Assembly (NCBI RefSeq): GCF_900177515.1
Contig: NZ_FXAK01000007.1
Span: 1,720,501-1,784,500 of the forward strand
Reading direction: 5' to 3'
Source: Azospirillum oryzae
GTDB taxonomy: Bacteria > Pseudomonadota > Alphaproteobacteria > Azospirillales > Azospirillaceae
DNA: 64,000 nt
The notes under the pieces are model-generated. The model was not told the DNA's origin. It worked only from the letters and a program-made list of their open reading frames with translations, and searched no databases. The first letter of the stretch is position 1, and every line of letters starts with the position of its first letter. Both the position numbers and the translations under genes were made by a program. Positions 27,036 to 35,558 of this stretch are shown piece after piece.

Positions 27036-27682
27036 GACATGGCGGCGGCGGCGATGACCGCCTGGGTGCGGTTCTTGACGCCCAGCGACTTGAAGATGGC
27101 GGTGACGTGGATCTTCACCGTGCCTTCCGACAGGCCCAGTTCATAGGCGATCTGCTTGTTGGACTTGCCGAGGCGGAGGCATTCCAGCACCTCGCGCTGG
27201 CGCTGGGTCAGGCCGTAGCCGGCGCTGCGGTCGGACATGTCCACCGTGCGGCGGCGCGGCGCGGCCTCCATGCTGGCGGTGAGCGCGCCCGGCGGCAGGT
27301 AGATGCCGCCCGAGAACACCAGGTTCAGGGCGCCCATCATCACCTTCACGCTGCTCGACTTCGGGATGTAGCCGGTCGCGCCATGATCGAGCGCGCCGCG
27401 GATATCGCCCAGAGCCTCCGACGCGGAGATGACCACCACCGGCACGCCCGGCTGCAGCGCTTGGATCTCGCGCAGGCCGTCGAAGCCCGGCCAGTTCGGC
27501 ATATGCAGGTCCATCAGGATGATGTCGAAGGTGCTGCCGGCCCGGCACTGGTCCAGCACCTCGTCGAAGGTCCCGGCCTCGACGAAGCTGGCCTCGCCCT
27601 GCAGTTGCTCCAGCAGACGCCGCAGGCCTTCGCGAAACAGCAGATGGTCGTCCCCGATCAGAATCTTCATGGTCCCCGTCAT
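27029..27682 (-). CDS. NarL/FixJ-family two-component response regulator
   Basis: This is a LuxR-type output response regulator of 217 residues (213 if the ATG at 27670 is used). The receiver domain is intact: the acidic pair in ILIGDDHLLFREG, the phospho-acceptor Asp in IILMDLHMP, Ser in VVVISAS and Lys in GYIPKSS. A LuxR helix-turn-helix follows (LTQRQREVLECLRLGKSNKQ and LSEGTVKIHV). No sensor kinase lies nearby, so it is an orphan here. Upstream, several palindromes may be its own or other regulators' sites. The frame continues upstream of 27682 but without homology. Confidence 0.9.
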   Translation of the reverse strand: MTGTMKILIGDDHLLFREGLRRLLEQLQGEASFVEAGTFDEVLDQCRAGSTFDIILMDLHMPNWPGFDGLREIQALQPGVPVVVISASEALGDIRGALDHGATGYIPKSSSVKVMMGALNLVFSGGIYLPPGALTASMEAAPRRRTVDMSDRSAGYGLTQRQREVLECLRLGKSNKQIAYELGLSEGTVKIHVTAIFKSLGVKNRTQAVIAAAAMSA

Positions 27683-27888
27683 CCTCGCTCGCCGACCCTT
27701 GCCGGTGCCGTCCGCTTGCGGACGACCGCCCGTCAGGGCTGTTGTCTGTTGTCCGGCACGCCCCCGCGGCACCCGGATCACCACATTCGCGCCGAATACA
27801 TGGCTTGGTGGTCGATTGGTCTGCACGCCCTCTGCGGACATCGGCCGGAAGACCGTCTGCCGTTGTGGGCTTGTTCTTCGCTGTGTTG

Positions 27889-28017
27889 GGTATCTGATAC
27901 CACGATCGGTCGGGACCCTGTATCCCGACAAGGGCCATAGGTCATTCGAAGCCGGCATGCCCCTTCGAGGCACCTTTGGTCATGGTACGACCAAGAGTTG
28001 CCTCCGCCAAAGGTCAT
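27889..28017. promoter_or_regulatory. Cluster of inverted repeats upstream of the response regulator
   Basis: Three perfect dyads occur within 130 bp: GGTATC-T-GATACC (27889-27901), GTCGGGA-N7-TCCCGAC (27909-27929) and ACCTTTGG (27972-27979) with CCAAAGGT (28007-28014). GGTCAT recurs at 27940, 27978 and 28012, roughly every 34-38 bp. NarL-type regulators bind inverted heptamer-like sites, so autoregulation or control by the divergent LuxR gene is plausible but unproven. Confidence 0.5.
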
Positions 28018-28240
28018 AGTTTTTTCTGCGCGTGCGAATAGAGTTATCGCGCGAGCCCATCGGATTCACTTGGCCCGATCGGGATCATTCGAAAAGAGAC
28101 CTGTTGTCTCCATTAGCGACGGGAATTTTTCTGGAACCTTGCCATCTTTGCGGCGTTCGTGTGGCAAGGATTTGGTTAATCCCGATTCGGCCGCGCAGAA
28201 GAGTAAGGAATCCAGCAACCAAACCGAAAGGATAGCCCTG

Positions 28241-28300
28241 ATGGATGCCTGTACCAACGCGCATTCCCCTGTGACCCGCTCAGCACACATCATTCCATAG
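28241..28300 (+). CDS. Possible 19-residue small ORF (leader peptide-like)
   Basis: An ATG at 28241 with AAAGGA about 8 nt upstream opens a 19-codon frame (MDACTNAHSPVTRSAHIIP). It is about 385 nt upstream of the plus-strand LuxR gene. No conservation can be judged here. It could be a chance frame. Confidence 0.2.
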   Translation: MDACTNAHSPVTRSAHIIP

Positions 28301-28684
28301 GTGTTACCGTTTCGAAACCTGAGGCGACCAACAAGGAGACGATAAGCGATCTTGGCTGATCATCCATCGCCTGATTTACGCGGAGCACCGTTCATTTCTA
28401 AATCACGCGGTGCGAACAGGACTTCCCCGATCCCGACGAAGGGGGAGTTTGCAGTCCAGGCGGAAATACTTCGATGCCCACAATAATTTTCCGGATGACG
28501 TGAGTTTTATGATGACGTGCCTGGGCCGACCGGCCGGTTCCTCTTCAACCCTTAGACGCAGGCGGCAATGCCCTGAGCCGGGCCGGCCGTGGATGCCTCC
28601 TCCAGACAGAGCTGACCCATGCACACACACCATGAGTACGCCCATGAGAAAGCATCTCACCAGACCCGCAACGCGGTGACTCCC

Positions 28685-29359
28685 ATGCACGTCTGCCTGA
28701 TCCTCGACAACAACGCGCTGACCGAGAACGTGGTGCAGCAACTGGACCGTGGCGGGCGCCACCGGGTCACTGTCCTGCACGACATCGGGGAGCTGACCCA
28801 GAGCGCGCTGACGCCGGATGCGATCCTGATCGGGCTGCAGCAGTTCACGACTCTGCGCGAGAACGAACCGATGGTCTATCTGCGGCTGTCCCGCCGCTCG
28901 CGGATCGTCGTCGTCCTGTCCTCGCGGGAGTTGCTGGACGCCGCCCATATCCTGGCCTTCGCCGACGCGTGGGTGTTCGAGGATCTGAACGTCGACCGTA
29001 TCAACGAGCTGCTGGACCTGGGGCTGGAAGGCCACTGCCTGATGCCCAAGCAGTTCCTGTCGCGCCTCGGCGTCGACGAGATCCGGCTGACGCTGCTGCC
29101 GCGCCTGTCGGATCCGGAGTTCGAGACGCTGCGCCTGCTGGGCGAGGGCATGAACAACCGGACCATCGCCAACGCGCTGGACCTGTCGGAAGCGGTCATC
29201 AAGTCGATGGTGCGCAGCGTTCTGTCCAAGCTGCACTTCCGCAACCGGACGGAAGCCGGCGTCTTCGCCGCCCGGCAGCAGGGCGCCCTTGAGCAGGCGC
29301 GGAGCGGCATGACCCCGCCGCACGTCCACGCCGCCGCCGTCCGCCGGGCCGGGGTCTGA
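28685..29359 (+). CDS. LuxR-family regulator with a degenerate receiver domain
   Basis: The C-terminal half is a good LuxR/NarL helix-turn-helix (LSDPEFETLRLLGEGMNNRT and LDLSEAVIKSMVRSVLSKLH). The N-terminal 115 or so residues look like a receiver fold but lack its chemistry. Only one acidic residue follows strand 1 (LILDNN), the phospho-Asp position after DAILI is Gly or Leu, and the conserved Lys is replaced (WVFEDLN). It probably works without phosphorylation. The ATG at 28685 is preferred, with GGTGA 5-6 nt upstream. An in-frame ATG at 28619 would add a His-rich 22 residues. Length is 224 residues. Confidence 0.85.
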   Translation: MHVCLILDNNALTENVVQQLDRGGRHRVTVLHDIGELTQSALTPDAILIGLQQFTTLRENEPMVYLRLSRRSRIVVVLSSRELLDAAHILAFADAWVFEDLNVDRINELLDLGLEGHCLMPKQFLSRLGVDEIRLTLLPRLSDPEFETLRLLGEGMNNRTIANALDLSEAVIKSMVRSVLSKLHFRNRTEAGVFAARQQGALEQARSGMTPPHVHAAAVRRAGV

Positions 29360-29406
29360 CGATCCGGCCTTCGCCGCCAAGCCAGTCCTGACCCGGCGAA
29401 CCGGGA

Positions 29407-31416
29407 TCAGCCAGCCAGGCGGCGCCCGGCCATCGCCTCTTCGAAGCGGTCGAAGCGGGCGTCGAAGGCCTGACGGTCGATCTCGCCCAGCCGGAACCGG
29501 ACGCGCACCACCCCCTCCTCCCGGTTGAAGGCGTCGAAGGGCAGCGCCACGCCCAGGCTGTCGAACAGCAGGGTGCCGCGGGCGCCGACGGCGTCGGCCT
29601 CGCCCAGCGCGGCGCCGTGGCGCGAGATGTCTAGCAGCCGCACCGTCAGGCGCCCTTCCACCCCCTCCACGACGCAGGGCGCCTCGACGCGATAGCGCGG
29701 CACGCTGCGGCGGTCGACGTCGTCGGTCGCCGTACGCACGGCGCGGACCAGCACATGCATCAGTTCGTCGATGCTGTGGGTCACTTCCGACGCCCCGGCG
29801 CGCAGCATATCGGCGCGCTCCTCCGTTACCTTCGCCTCGCGCGACACCTCGTCGATTCGGGTCGAGACGTCGGTCGCCGCCCCGGCGGTCTGGCCGACAT
29901 TGCGCGAAATCTCCTGGGTCGCCGATGCCTGCTGCTCCACCGCGGCGGCGACCGTGCCGGAAATCGCGTCGATCTCGCCGATGGTGCGGCTGATGTCGCG
30001 CACCTCCTCCACGCTGCGGGCGGTGACCGACTGGATTTCGGCGATCAGGCGCGAGATCTCCTCGGTCGAGCGCGAGGTCTGGTTGGCAAGGTTCTTCACC
30101 TCGCCGGCGACGACTGCGAATCCCTTGCCCGCCTCCCCGGCCCGCGCCGCCTCGATGGTGGCGTTCAGCGCCAGCAGGTTGGTCTGGGCGGCGATCCCCT
30201 GGATCAGTTCCGCCACGTCGCCGATCCGGCTTACCGCAGAGGACAGCGACTCGATGGTGGTCTCGGTCCGGTTGCTGGCGGCGACGGCGGCGCGGGTCAC
30301 CCCGGCGGCATGGCCGACCTGATTGCCGATCTCCTCAATGGACGCGGAGAGCTGCTCGGCGGCGGAGGCCACCGCCTGGGCGTTGCTGAGCGCCTGGGCC
30401 GCGGCGGCGGCGACGTTCTGGGCATTGGACCCGACCAGCCCGGCCGATGTCGCCATGGCGCCGGCATTGCGGTCCATCTCCTGCGTGCGGGCGGCGACCC
30501 GCTCGACGGCGCTGCGGCTTTCCTGCTCCACCGTGTCGGCCATCGACTGCAGTGCCTTGCGCTTCTGCGCCTCGCCCTGGATGCGCTGATGCTCCTGCTC
30601 GGCGCGCAGACGCTCCGCCTCGGCCATGCCGTCGCGGAAGACGAGGACGGAGCGTGACATCGCGCCGATCTCGTCCAGACGGTTGGCGCCGGCGACGCTG
30701 GCGGTCAGGTCGCCGGAGGACAGCGCGGTCATCACCTGGCTGAGCTGGCCCAGGGGGCGCAGCAGCCGGCGCGACACCAGATAGCCGGGAACGGCCAGCA
30801 CGACGGCGCAGAGCACCACCAGCATGGTGGCGAAACGCATGCTGTCGTCAAAGGTCTTGAACACCTCCGCCTTCCTGATGCCGACAAAGAGGATGCCGAC
30901 CGGCTTGCCGGCCGCGTCCTTGATCGGGTCATAGGCTGCGTAATAGGGCTCGCCCAGGATGTCGACCATGCCGCGGAAGGGAACGCCCTGACGCAGCACC
31001 GCGTCATAGGCCGGCCCCTGCGCCAGCGTGGTGCCGACGGCGCGGCTGCCGTCGGGCTTGGTGACGTTGGTGGCGATGCGGCGGTCGCCCAGGAACAGCG
31101 TGGCGGTGCCCCCGGTGATGCGCTTGATCTTGTCGACGACGAGGTTGTTGTCGTTCATCACGACGCCGTCCAGCAGCAGCTTGCCGTCGGCGACGGAGAA
31201 CTGGCCGCCGCGTTCCTGCAGCGACGACCATGCGATGTCCATGCTGAGCCGCTGCATCTCGATCGCCTGCCGCTCCAGGTCGCGGACGATCACCTGACCG
31301 ATCGCGAACAGGATGGCGGTGCTGAGGACCAGCATGCCGAAGAGGTTCAACAGAGTGACTTTCGTGGAGATCGAAAGCCGGCCGACAAAGGCGCGCAGGG
31401 CGTCCATGAGTGCCAT
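29407..31416 (-). CDS. Methyl-accepting chemotaxis protein with C-terminal PilZ domain
   Basis: This is a transmembrane chemoreceptor of 669 residues. It has TM1 (about 20-42), a periplasmic single-Cache-like sensor (about 45-190), TM2 (about 193-215), a HAMP domain, and a cytoplasmic signalling region whose tip is [20 protein letters not shown]. After the signalling domain it carries a PilZ domain (about 570-660) with [10 protein letters not shown] and [10 protein letters not shown], the two c-di-GMP contact motifs. Azospirillum Tlp1 is a known receptor with this architecture. No che genes are nearby. ATG 31416 or 31407 may be the start. Confidence 0.93.
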   Translation of the reverse strand: MALMDALRAFVGRLSISTKVTLLNLFGMLVLSTAILFAIGQVIVRDLERQAIEMQRLSMDIAWSSLQERGGQFSVADGKLLLDGVVMNDNNLVVDKIKRITGGTATLFLGDRRIATNVTKPDGSRAVGTTLAQGPAYDAVLRQGVPFRGMVDILGEPYYAAYDPIKDAAGKPVGILFVGIRKAEVFKTFDDSMRFATMLVVLCAVVLAVPGYLVSRRLLRPLGQLSQVMTALSSGDLTASVAGANRLDEIGAMSRSVLVFRDGMAEAERLRAEQEHQRIQGEAQKRKALQSMADTVEQESRSAVERVAARTQEMDRNAGAMATSAGLVGSNAQNVAAAAAQALSNAQAVASAAEQLSASIEEIGNQVGHAAGVTRAAVAASNRTETTIESLSSAVSRIGDVAELIQGIAAQTNLLALNATIEAARAGEAGKGFAVVAGEVKNLANQTSRSTEEISRLIAEIQSVTARSVEEVRDISRTIGEIDAISGTVAAAVEQQASATQEISRNVGQTAGAATDVSTRIDEVSREAKVTEERADMLRAGASEVTHSIDELMHVLVRAVRTATDDVDRRSVPRYRVEAPCVVEGVEGRLTVRLLDISRHGAALGEADAVGARGTLLFDSLGVALPFDAFNREEGVVRVRFRLGEIDRQAFDARFDRFEEAMAGRRLAG

Positions 31417-31620
31417 CCACCAGGAATCATGTTGCAGGTGCGAAGTCGCAGTCGCGCCGCACTATGCCATCCCGGTTTAGAGTGCATTCAATTAAAATAC
31501 ATATGACTCCTGCGGCAACTTGTCGCCTTACGGCGAACGCATGAATTCAACCTCGGGGTGATTTTTTCGAAGTTGAGGCGTGATCGAATCTTTCATCTCG
31601 CCTCGGAATGCCGACCGAAA

Positions 31621-31956
31621 TCAGAACAGCCGCGCACCGTTCGGCACCGCCTGATCTGGGCCGACCAGCACCACCGCGCCCTCGGCGTCGGGCAGGCCCA
31701 GGCACAGCACCTCGCTGGTGAAGGGGCCGATGCGCTTGGGCGGGAAATTCACCACCGCCAGCACCTGACGGCCGACCAGCGCATCGGCGGCGTAGTGGCT
31801 GGTGATCTGGGCGGAACTGCGCTTGGTGCCGATCTCGCCGCCGAAATCGATGGTCAGCTTGTAGGCCGGCTTGCGCGCCTCCGGAAAGGCATCGACGGCG
31901 CGGATGGTGCCGACGCGAATGTCGACCTTGGCGAAATCGTCGTAGGAAATGGTCAT
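31621..31956 (-). CDS. csaA: CsaA-like tRNA-binding domain protein
   Basis: This 111-residue protein consists of a single OB-fold tRNA-binding domain like Bacillus CsaA, reported to have export-chaperone activity, and E. coli YgjH. Family features are FAKVDIRVGTI near the start, the central SSAQITSHY and NFPPKRIGPFTSEVLCLG, and the C-terminal PNGARLF. The ATG at 31956 matches the family N-terminus. The frame continues upstream to 32013 with no homology. It lies downstream of the phasin gene, 154 bp away, on the same strand. Confidence 0.9.
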   Translation of the reverse strand: MTISYDDFAKVDIRVGTIRAVDAFPEARKPAYKLTIDFGGEIGTKRSSAQITSHYAADALVGRQVLAVVNFPPKRIGPFTSEVLCLGLPDAEGAVVLVGPDQAVPNGARLF

Positions 31957-32110
31957 GACGGGTCCGATGCGGTTCTTGCGATCGGCGCCAGGGTAGCGCG
32001 GCGGGGCGGGCATCGGAACCGGGAAGGCATCTACCGACCGTCCGGCGCAAACGAAAAAGGGGCCGCCGGTGGCGACCCCTCTTCGCTGATTTCCGGCGAA
32101 CCGGAGTGGA

Positions 32111-32545
32111 TCAGACCTTCGCCTTGGCGATGGCGGCCTTGACCTCGTCCAGGCTGTCCGACACGCGCTTGGTCAGGATCTCGGCGGCCTCGGTGTTCGA
32201 CTTGGCAATCATCTCGCTCAGCTCGCGGATGTTGGCCAGCGACTTCTCGAAGGCGGCCTTGACCAGATCGGCCTGCTTGGCGGCCTTCTCTTCCGGGGTG
32301 CCGGCGGCCGACAGCTCACCGACGGCGCGGTTCACGTCCTCGGCGACGGTGCGCAGCACCTCGGCCTGACGGCGGACGATGGCCTGGAAGCCTTCGAAGG
32401 CCAGCTGGTTGGCAGCGGTCACCGCCTCGATGTTGCGGCGCTGGCTGGCGATGATGGACTCGACGTCCACGCCCGGCACCTTCAGGTCGCCCATCATCTT
32501 GGACGGATCGAATTCGAGGAAGGGGTTACCGCTGATCTTGGCCAT
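32111..32545 (-). CDS. Phasin family protein (polyhydroxyalkanoate granule-associated)
   Basis: Phasins coat polyhydroxyalkanoate storage granules and control their size. The 144-residue product is mostly amphipathic helix with the phasin-2 pattern: NPFLEFDPSKMMGDLKVPGV, then ASQRRNIEAVTAANQLAFEG and QAIVRRQAEVL. The ATG at 32545 has GGGA 8 nt upstream, and an in-frame ATG at 32554 is an alternative. The 170-bp upstream region contains two TGC-N3-GCA palindromes resembling sites of the PHA-sensing repressor PhaR. No PHA synthase gene is adjacent. Confidence 0.9.
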   Translation of the reverse strand: MAKISGNPFLEFDPSKMMGDLKVPGVDVESIIASQRRNIEAVTAANQLAFEGFQAIVRRQAEVLRTVAEDVNRAVGELSAAGTPEEKAAKQADLVKAAFEKSLANIRELSEMIAKSNTEAAEILTKRVSDSLDEVKAAIAKAKV

Positions 32546-32593
32546 GTTTCTCATCCCGGTATCGGTGTTTGCTGCCCGCATCTGAATACGGAC

Positions 32594-32610
32594 ATGTTGC
32601 GTCGCAACAT
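32594..32610. promoter_or_regulatory. Candidate PhaR-type operator (site 1)
   Basis: ATGTTGCG-T-CGCAACAT is a perfect 17-bp palindrome 49 nt upstream of the phasin start. Its core is TGC-N3-GCA, the kind of TGC-rich dyad described for PhaR in other alphaproteobacteria. Confidence 0.55.
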
Positions 32611-32659
32611 TACAGAGGCCGACTATGCAGAGTGCCGAAAAGTTAGTCAATCCGGTTTT

Positions 32660-32670
32660 TTGCGCCGCAG
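32660..32670. promoter_or_regulatory. Candidate PhaR-type operator (site 2)
   Basis: TTGCGCCGCAG contains a second TGC-N3-GCA core, centred 63 bp from site 1 (about six helical turns) in the same phasin upstream region. Confidence 0.35.
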
Positions 32671-32718
32671 CATAACCTTGGCGGGAGAAAGCCCCCGACG
32701 CGGATCGCCTGCACGTCG

Positions 32719-33405
32719 CTAAATGCCTGACGACATGGACTCCGTTCCCGACGACCGGCCCAATGGACCGCGCCGGCTGGTCCAGCGGCAGAAGGTCGCG
32801 CCCCAGCGCTCCGCCCCGCGCAGCGCGTTGTCGAGCGCCGCCATGGTTCGCGACAGGTCGGCGGTGTCGTCGTTCAGGAACACCCGCATCACCCGCGCAT
32901 GGACGGTGCCGAGGCCGGCGACCAGCGCCGTGCCGCCGCGCTGGTCCGGATCGATCCCGGCGGCGCGCAGCATCCAGGCCATGGAACGGCCGAAGGCGCA
33001 GGAGAAGGCAAGCGCGGTCGCGGGATCGGCCGGCAGGTCGCGCACCACCGACCGCAGCCCGTCGCGGAAGGGGCGCAGCGCGTCGAAGCGACGCATCATC
33101 ACGTCGAACAGCCGGTCGCGCGCCGATTCGGTCGGGTCGGCGGCGATATCCCCCGCGAGAACGGTTTCATCGGCGACCCGTGACACCGCCGCCAACAGGT
33201 CGGCGCGCCCGCGATAGCGGTGATGGAAGCGTGACAGCGGAATGCCGGCGGTGTGCGCAACCTCCAGCAGGCTGACGCGGCGCCAGCCCTTCTCGGCCGC
33301 CAGCCCCATCGCCGCCGATGCCACGGCACGGTCGAGGGAATCGGGGTCCGTTGGACCGGAGCGGAAGCTGTTGTCTTCAGGCTTGTCGGACGACATGTCG
33401 GACAT
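32719..33405 (-). CDS. TetR-family transcriptional regulator
   Basis: The N-terminal helix-turn-helix (about 25-75) shows LAAEKGWRRVSLLEVAHTAG followed by LSRFHHRYRGRADLL, a TetR pattern. The remaining 130 residues form the ligand domain, with a Trp/Phe-rich segment (FGRSMAWMLRAAG) and the late VFLNDDTADLSRTMAALD. The ligand is unknown. GGAGG lies 7 nt upstream of the ATG. It lies between ybaK/proC and the phasin gene on the same strand, so it may be cotranscribed with them. A fatty-acid or PHA link is only suggested by position. Confidence 0.85.
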   Translation of the reverse strand: MSDMSSDKPEDNSFRSGPTDPDSLDRAVASAAMGLAAEKGWRRVSLLEVAHTAGIPLSRFHHRYRGRADLLAAVSRVADETVLAGDIAADPTESARDRLFDVMMRRFDALRPFRDGLRSVVRDLPADPATALAFSCAFGRSMAWMLRAAGIDPDQRGGTALVAGLGTVHARVMRVFLNDDTADLSRTMAALDNALRGAERWGATFCRWTSRRGPLGRSSGTESMSSGI

Positions 33406-33483
33406 GGCATCACCTCCAGGCGACAGGGATCGCCTGATAAGGTGGTGTGCGGACGGGCGAACGTCACCCGTCCCCCCCTTCAG

Positions 33484-33966
33484 TTATGCCTTGCGGATGG
33501 TTTCCACCCGGCCGCCGGTCATGCTGACCAGATCGGCAGGGGTCAGGCGGAAGACGGCGTTGGGCGTGCCGGCGGCGCCCCAGATGGTCTCCAGCCGCAG
33601 CAGGTCGTCGTCGATCAGCACCAGAGGCGGGACGGCATGGCCGATGGGCGGAACGCCGCCGATGGCGAAGCCGGTCGACTCCCGAACGAACTCCGGGTCG
33701 GCCCGCTCGATCTTCTCGCCGATCACACGGCCGACGGCCTTCTCGTCCACCCGGTTGGCGCCGCTGGCGACGACGAGGACCGGGCGGCCGGTCTCCTTGG
33801 TGCGGAAAATCAGCGACTTGGCGATCTGCGCCACCTCGCAGCCGACGGAGTTTGCGGCGTCTTCCGAGGTGCGGGTGCTGCCTTCATGCTCGACCACGCG
33901 ATGGCCGAGGCCGATGCTGTCCAACAGGGCCTGGACGCGGGCGGCGGAGGGGCTGAGCGTCGTCAT
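33484..33966 (-). CDS. YbaK/EbsC-type aminoacyl-tRNA deacylase
   Basis: This 160-residue single-domain protein is related to YbaK/ProX, the editing domains that hydrolyse mischarged Cys- or Ala-tRNA(Pro). It contains AQIAKSLIFRTKETGRPVLV with the conserved Lys, the central NRVDEKAVGRVIG and STGFAIGGVPPIGH, all typical of the family. Whether its substrate is Cys-tRNA(Pro) or Ala-tRNA(Pro) is not clear. It starts 15 bp after the proC stop codon, so the pair is an operon. Confidence 0.9.
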   Translation of the reverse strand: MTTLSPSAARVQALLDSIGLGHRVVEHEGSTRTSEDAANSVGCEVAQIAKSLIFRTKETGRPVLVVASGANRVDEKAVGRVIGEKIERADPEFVRESTGFAIGGVPPIGHAVPPLVLIDDDLLRLETIWGAAGTPNAVFRLTPADLVSMTGGRVETIRKA

Positions 33967-33981
33967 GGTGTCGGCGTCCCC

Positions 33982-34803
33982 TCAACCGGCCAGTTCGCGC
34001 GACCGCCGGGTGGCGGCGGCGATGGCGGCGGTCATCACCGGCTGCACCCCATCCTCGGCCATCAGCACCTCCAGCGCCGCCTGGGTGGTGCCATTCGGGC
34101 TGGTCACCGCCTTGCGCAGGTCGGCGGCCTCCTGCGGCGAGGCGTCGAGCAGGGCGCCGGCGCCCGACACGGTGGCGCGGGCCAGCCGCATCGCCAGATC
34201 GGCGGGCAGACCGGCGGCCTCGCCGGCCTTGGCCATCGCCTCGACCAGGAAGAAGACATAGGCCGGGCCGCTGCCCGACACGGCGGTGACGGGGTCGAGC
34301 AGTCCTTCGTCCTCCACCCAGGCGACGTCGCCGACGGCGCGCAGCAGGCGGTCGGACAGATCGCGTTGGGCGGCGCTGACGCGGGCGTTCGGGACGGCGA
34401 CGGTCATGCCGCGGCCGATGGCGGCCGGCGTGTTGGGCATGGAGCGGACGACGACCGCCCCCTCCCCCAGCAGCCGTTCGAAATAGGCGATGGTCTTGCC
34501 GGCGGCGATCGACAGGAAGACGGTGCCCGGACGGACCAGGGCGCGGTAGGACGGCAGCGCGTCCTCCATCACCTGGGGCTTCACCGCCAGGACAATCACG
34601 TCGGGAACGAAGCCGTCCGGCAGCGCGTCGGCGCCGGATGCCAGGGTGACGCGCGAATCGCCCGCGACCGATTGCGGCAGACCGGCGCGGTCGACCACCA
34701 CCACGCGCGACGCGGTCCCGGCGGCGAGCCAGCCGTCCAGCATCGCCCCGCCCATCTTCCCGCAACCGACCAGCAGCAGCGACGCACCCGATTCCGCCGT
34801 CAT
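33982..34803 (-). CDS. proC: Pyrroline-5-carboxylate reductase
   Basis: ProC reduces 1-pyrroline-5-carboxylate to proline using NAD(P)H. The 273-residue product has the Rossmann motif LLVGCGKMGGAML at the start. The C-terminal half has the family signature region GSGPAYVFFLVEAMAKAGEA and the late TSPNGTTQAALEVL. The ATG at 34803 is supported by AAGG 8 nt upstream. A GTG at 34824 would add seven residues. It sits between the YbjN-like gene and ybaK on the same strand. Confidence 0.95.
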   Translation of the reverse strand: MTAESGASLLLVGCGKMGGAMLDGWLAAGTASRVVVVDRAGLPQSVAGDSRVTLASGADALPDGFVPDVIVLAVKPQVMEDALPSYRALVRPGTVFLSIAAGKTIAYFERLLGEGAVVVRSMPNTPAAIGRGMTVAVPNARVSAAQRDLSDRLLRAVGDVAWVEDEGLLDPVTAVSGSGPAYVFFLVEAMAKAGEAAGLPADLAMRLARATVSGAGALLDASPQEAADLRKAVTSPNGTTQAALEVLMAEDGVQPVMTAAIAAATRRSRELAG

Positions 34804-34839
34804 GACCGTGACCTTCCCCTTCACTTCAGGTTTATTCGC

Positions 34840-35343
34840 TTACGCTTCGCCCATGGTGTCGAGAATGGCGGCGGACACCGCCTCCGACGCCGATTTCCCG
34901 CCCCAGATCACGAACTGGAAGGCGGGGTAGAAGCGCTCGCATTCCGACAGCGCGATCTCCACCAGATCCTCCAGCTGCTCCACCGCGGCGCCGCGCGAGC
35001 CGCGCAGCAGCATGGTCTGGCGGAACATCGGCGTGTGCTCTTCCGAGCAGACGTCGAAATGGCCAAGCCACATACGGCCGTTGACCTCGGCCAGCAGTTC
35101 GGCGACGGCGGTGCGGCGGGCGGCCTGGACCTTCATGTCGAATTGGCAGGAGAACTGCATCGCGCTGACGTCCGGCTGCCAGACGAAATAAAGCCGGTAA
35201 TCGCACCAGCGCCCGCCGATCTCGACGACCAATTCGTCCTCGGTGGCGCGGTCGAAAGGCCATTCGTTGGCGGTGACGATCTCCTCGACCACGTCGAGCG
35301 GATTGTGGGCGGAAGTGGTGGTCTCTACGGCGACTGCCGACAT
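34840..35343 (-). CDS. YbjN-domain protein
   Basis: This 167-residue protein belongs to the YbjN family, a type III secretion-chaperone-like fold of unclear function that occurs next to proC in many alphaproteobacteria. NPLDVVEEIVTANEWPFDR at the start and FQFVIWGGKSASEAV at the end are typical. AGGAGG lies 8 nt upstream of the ATG, so translation should be strong. It ends 36 bp before proC. Confidence 0.87.
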   Translation of the reverse strand: MSAVAVETTTSAHNPLDVVEEIVTANEWPFDRATEDELVVEIGGRWCDYRLYFVWQPDVSAMQFSCQFDMKVQAARRTAVAELLAEVNGRMWLGHFDVCSEEHTPMFRQTMLLRGSRGAAVEQLEDLVEIALSECERFYPAFQFVIWGGKSASEAVSAAILDTMGEA

Positions 35344-35558
35344 GTGCGCGTCCTCCTGTGAAGGCGCTATGGGCGGTACCGTTCACCCGGACCGCAACGA
35401 CGCGCCGGCGTTGGCGCGCGGGTCCGGGGCAATACCCCGAAGATGATGAAAAGGCGGGCGTGGCGCTGCAGCGGACCATCCCCACCGCAGGACGCGGCGC
35501 GGTATGACGGCGCGTGCCGACGGGAGGGAGCGTCCGCTGGGTGCGGCGGCGCTGCCGC

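Larger units (their letters stand above)
27683..28684. other. 1-kb regulatory-looking region between two divergent LuxR-type genes
   Basis: No convincing full-size gene is present in this 1002-bp stretch. Near the minus-strand gene, dyads cluster at 27889-28017 (listed separately). From about 28018 to 28500 the DNA is AT-richer than the flanks. It contains small frames with ribosome-site-like sequences, one of which is listed at 28241. Open frames of up to 100 codons here lack recognisable domains. Confidence 0.6.

Noticed and set aside
27998-28300. 100-codon plus-strand frame
   Set aside because: No ribosome site at its start and no recognised domain. Only its last 19 codons have a plausible start signal, listed as a weak feature.
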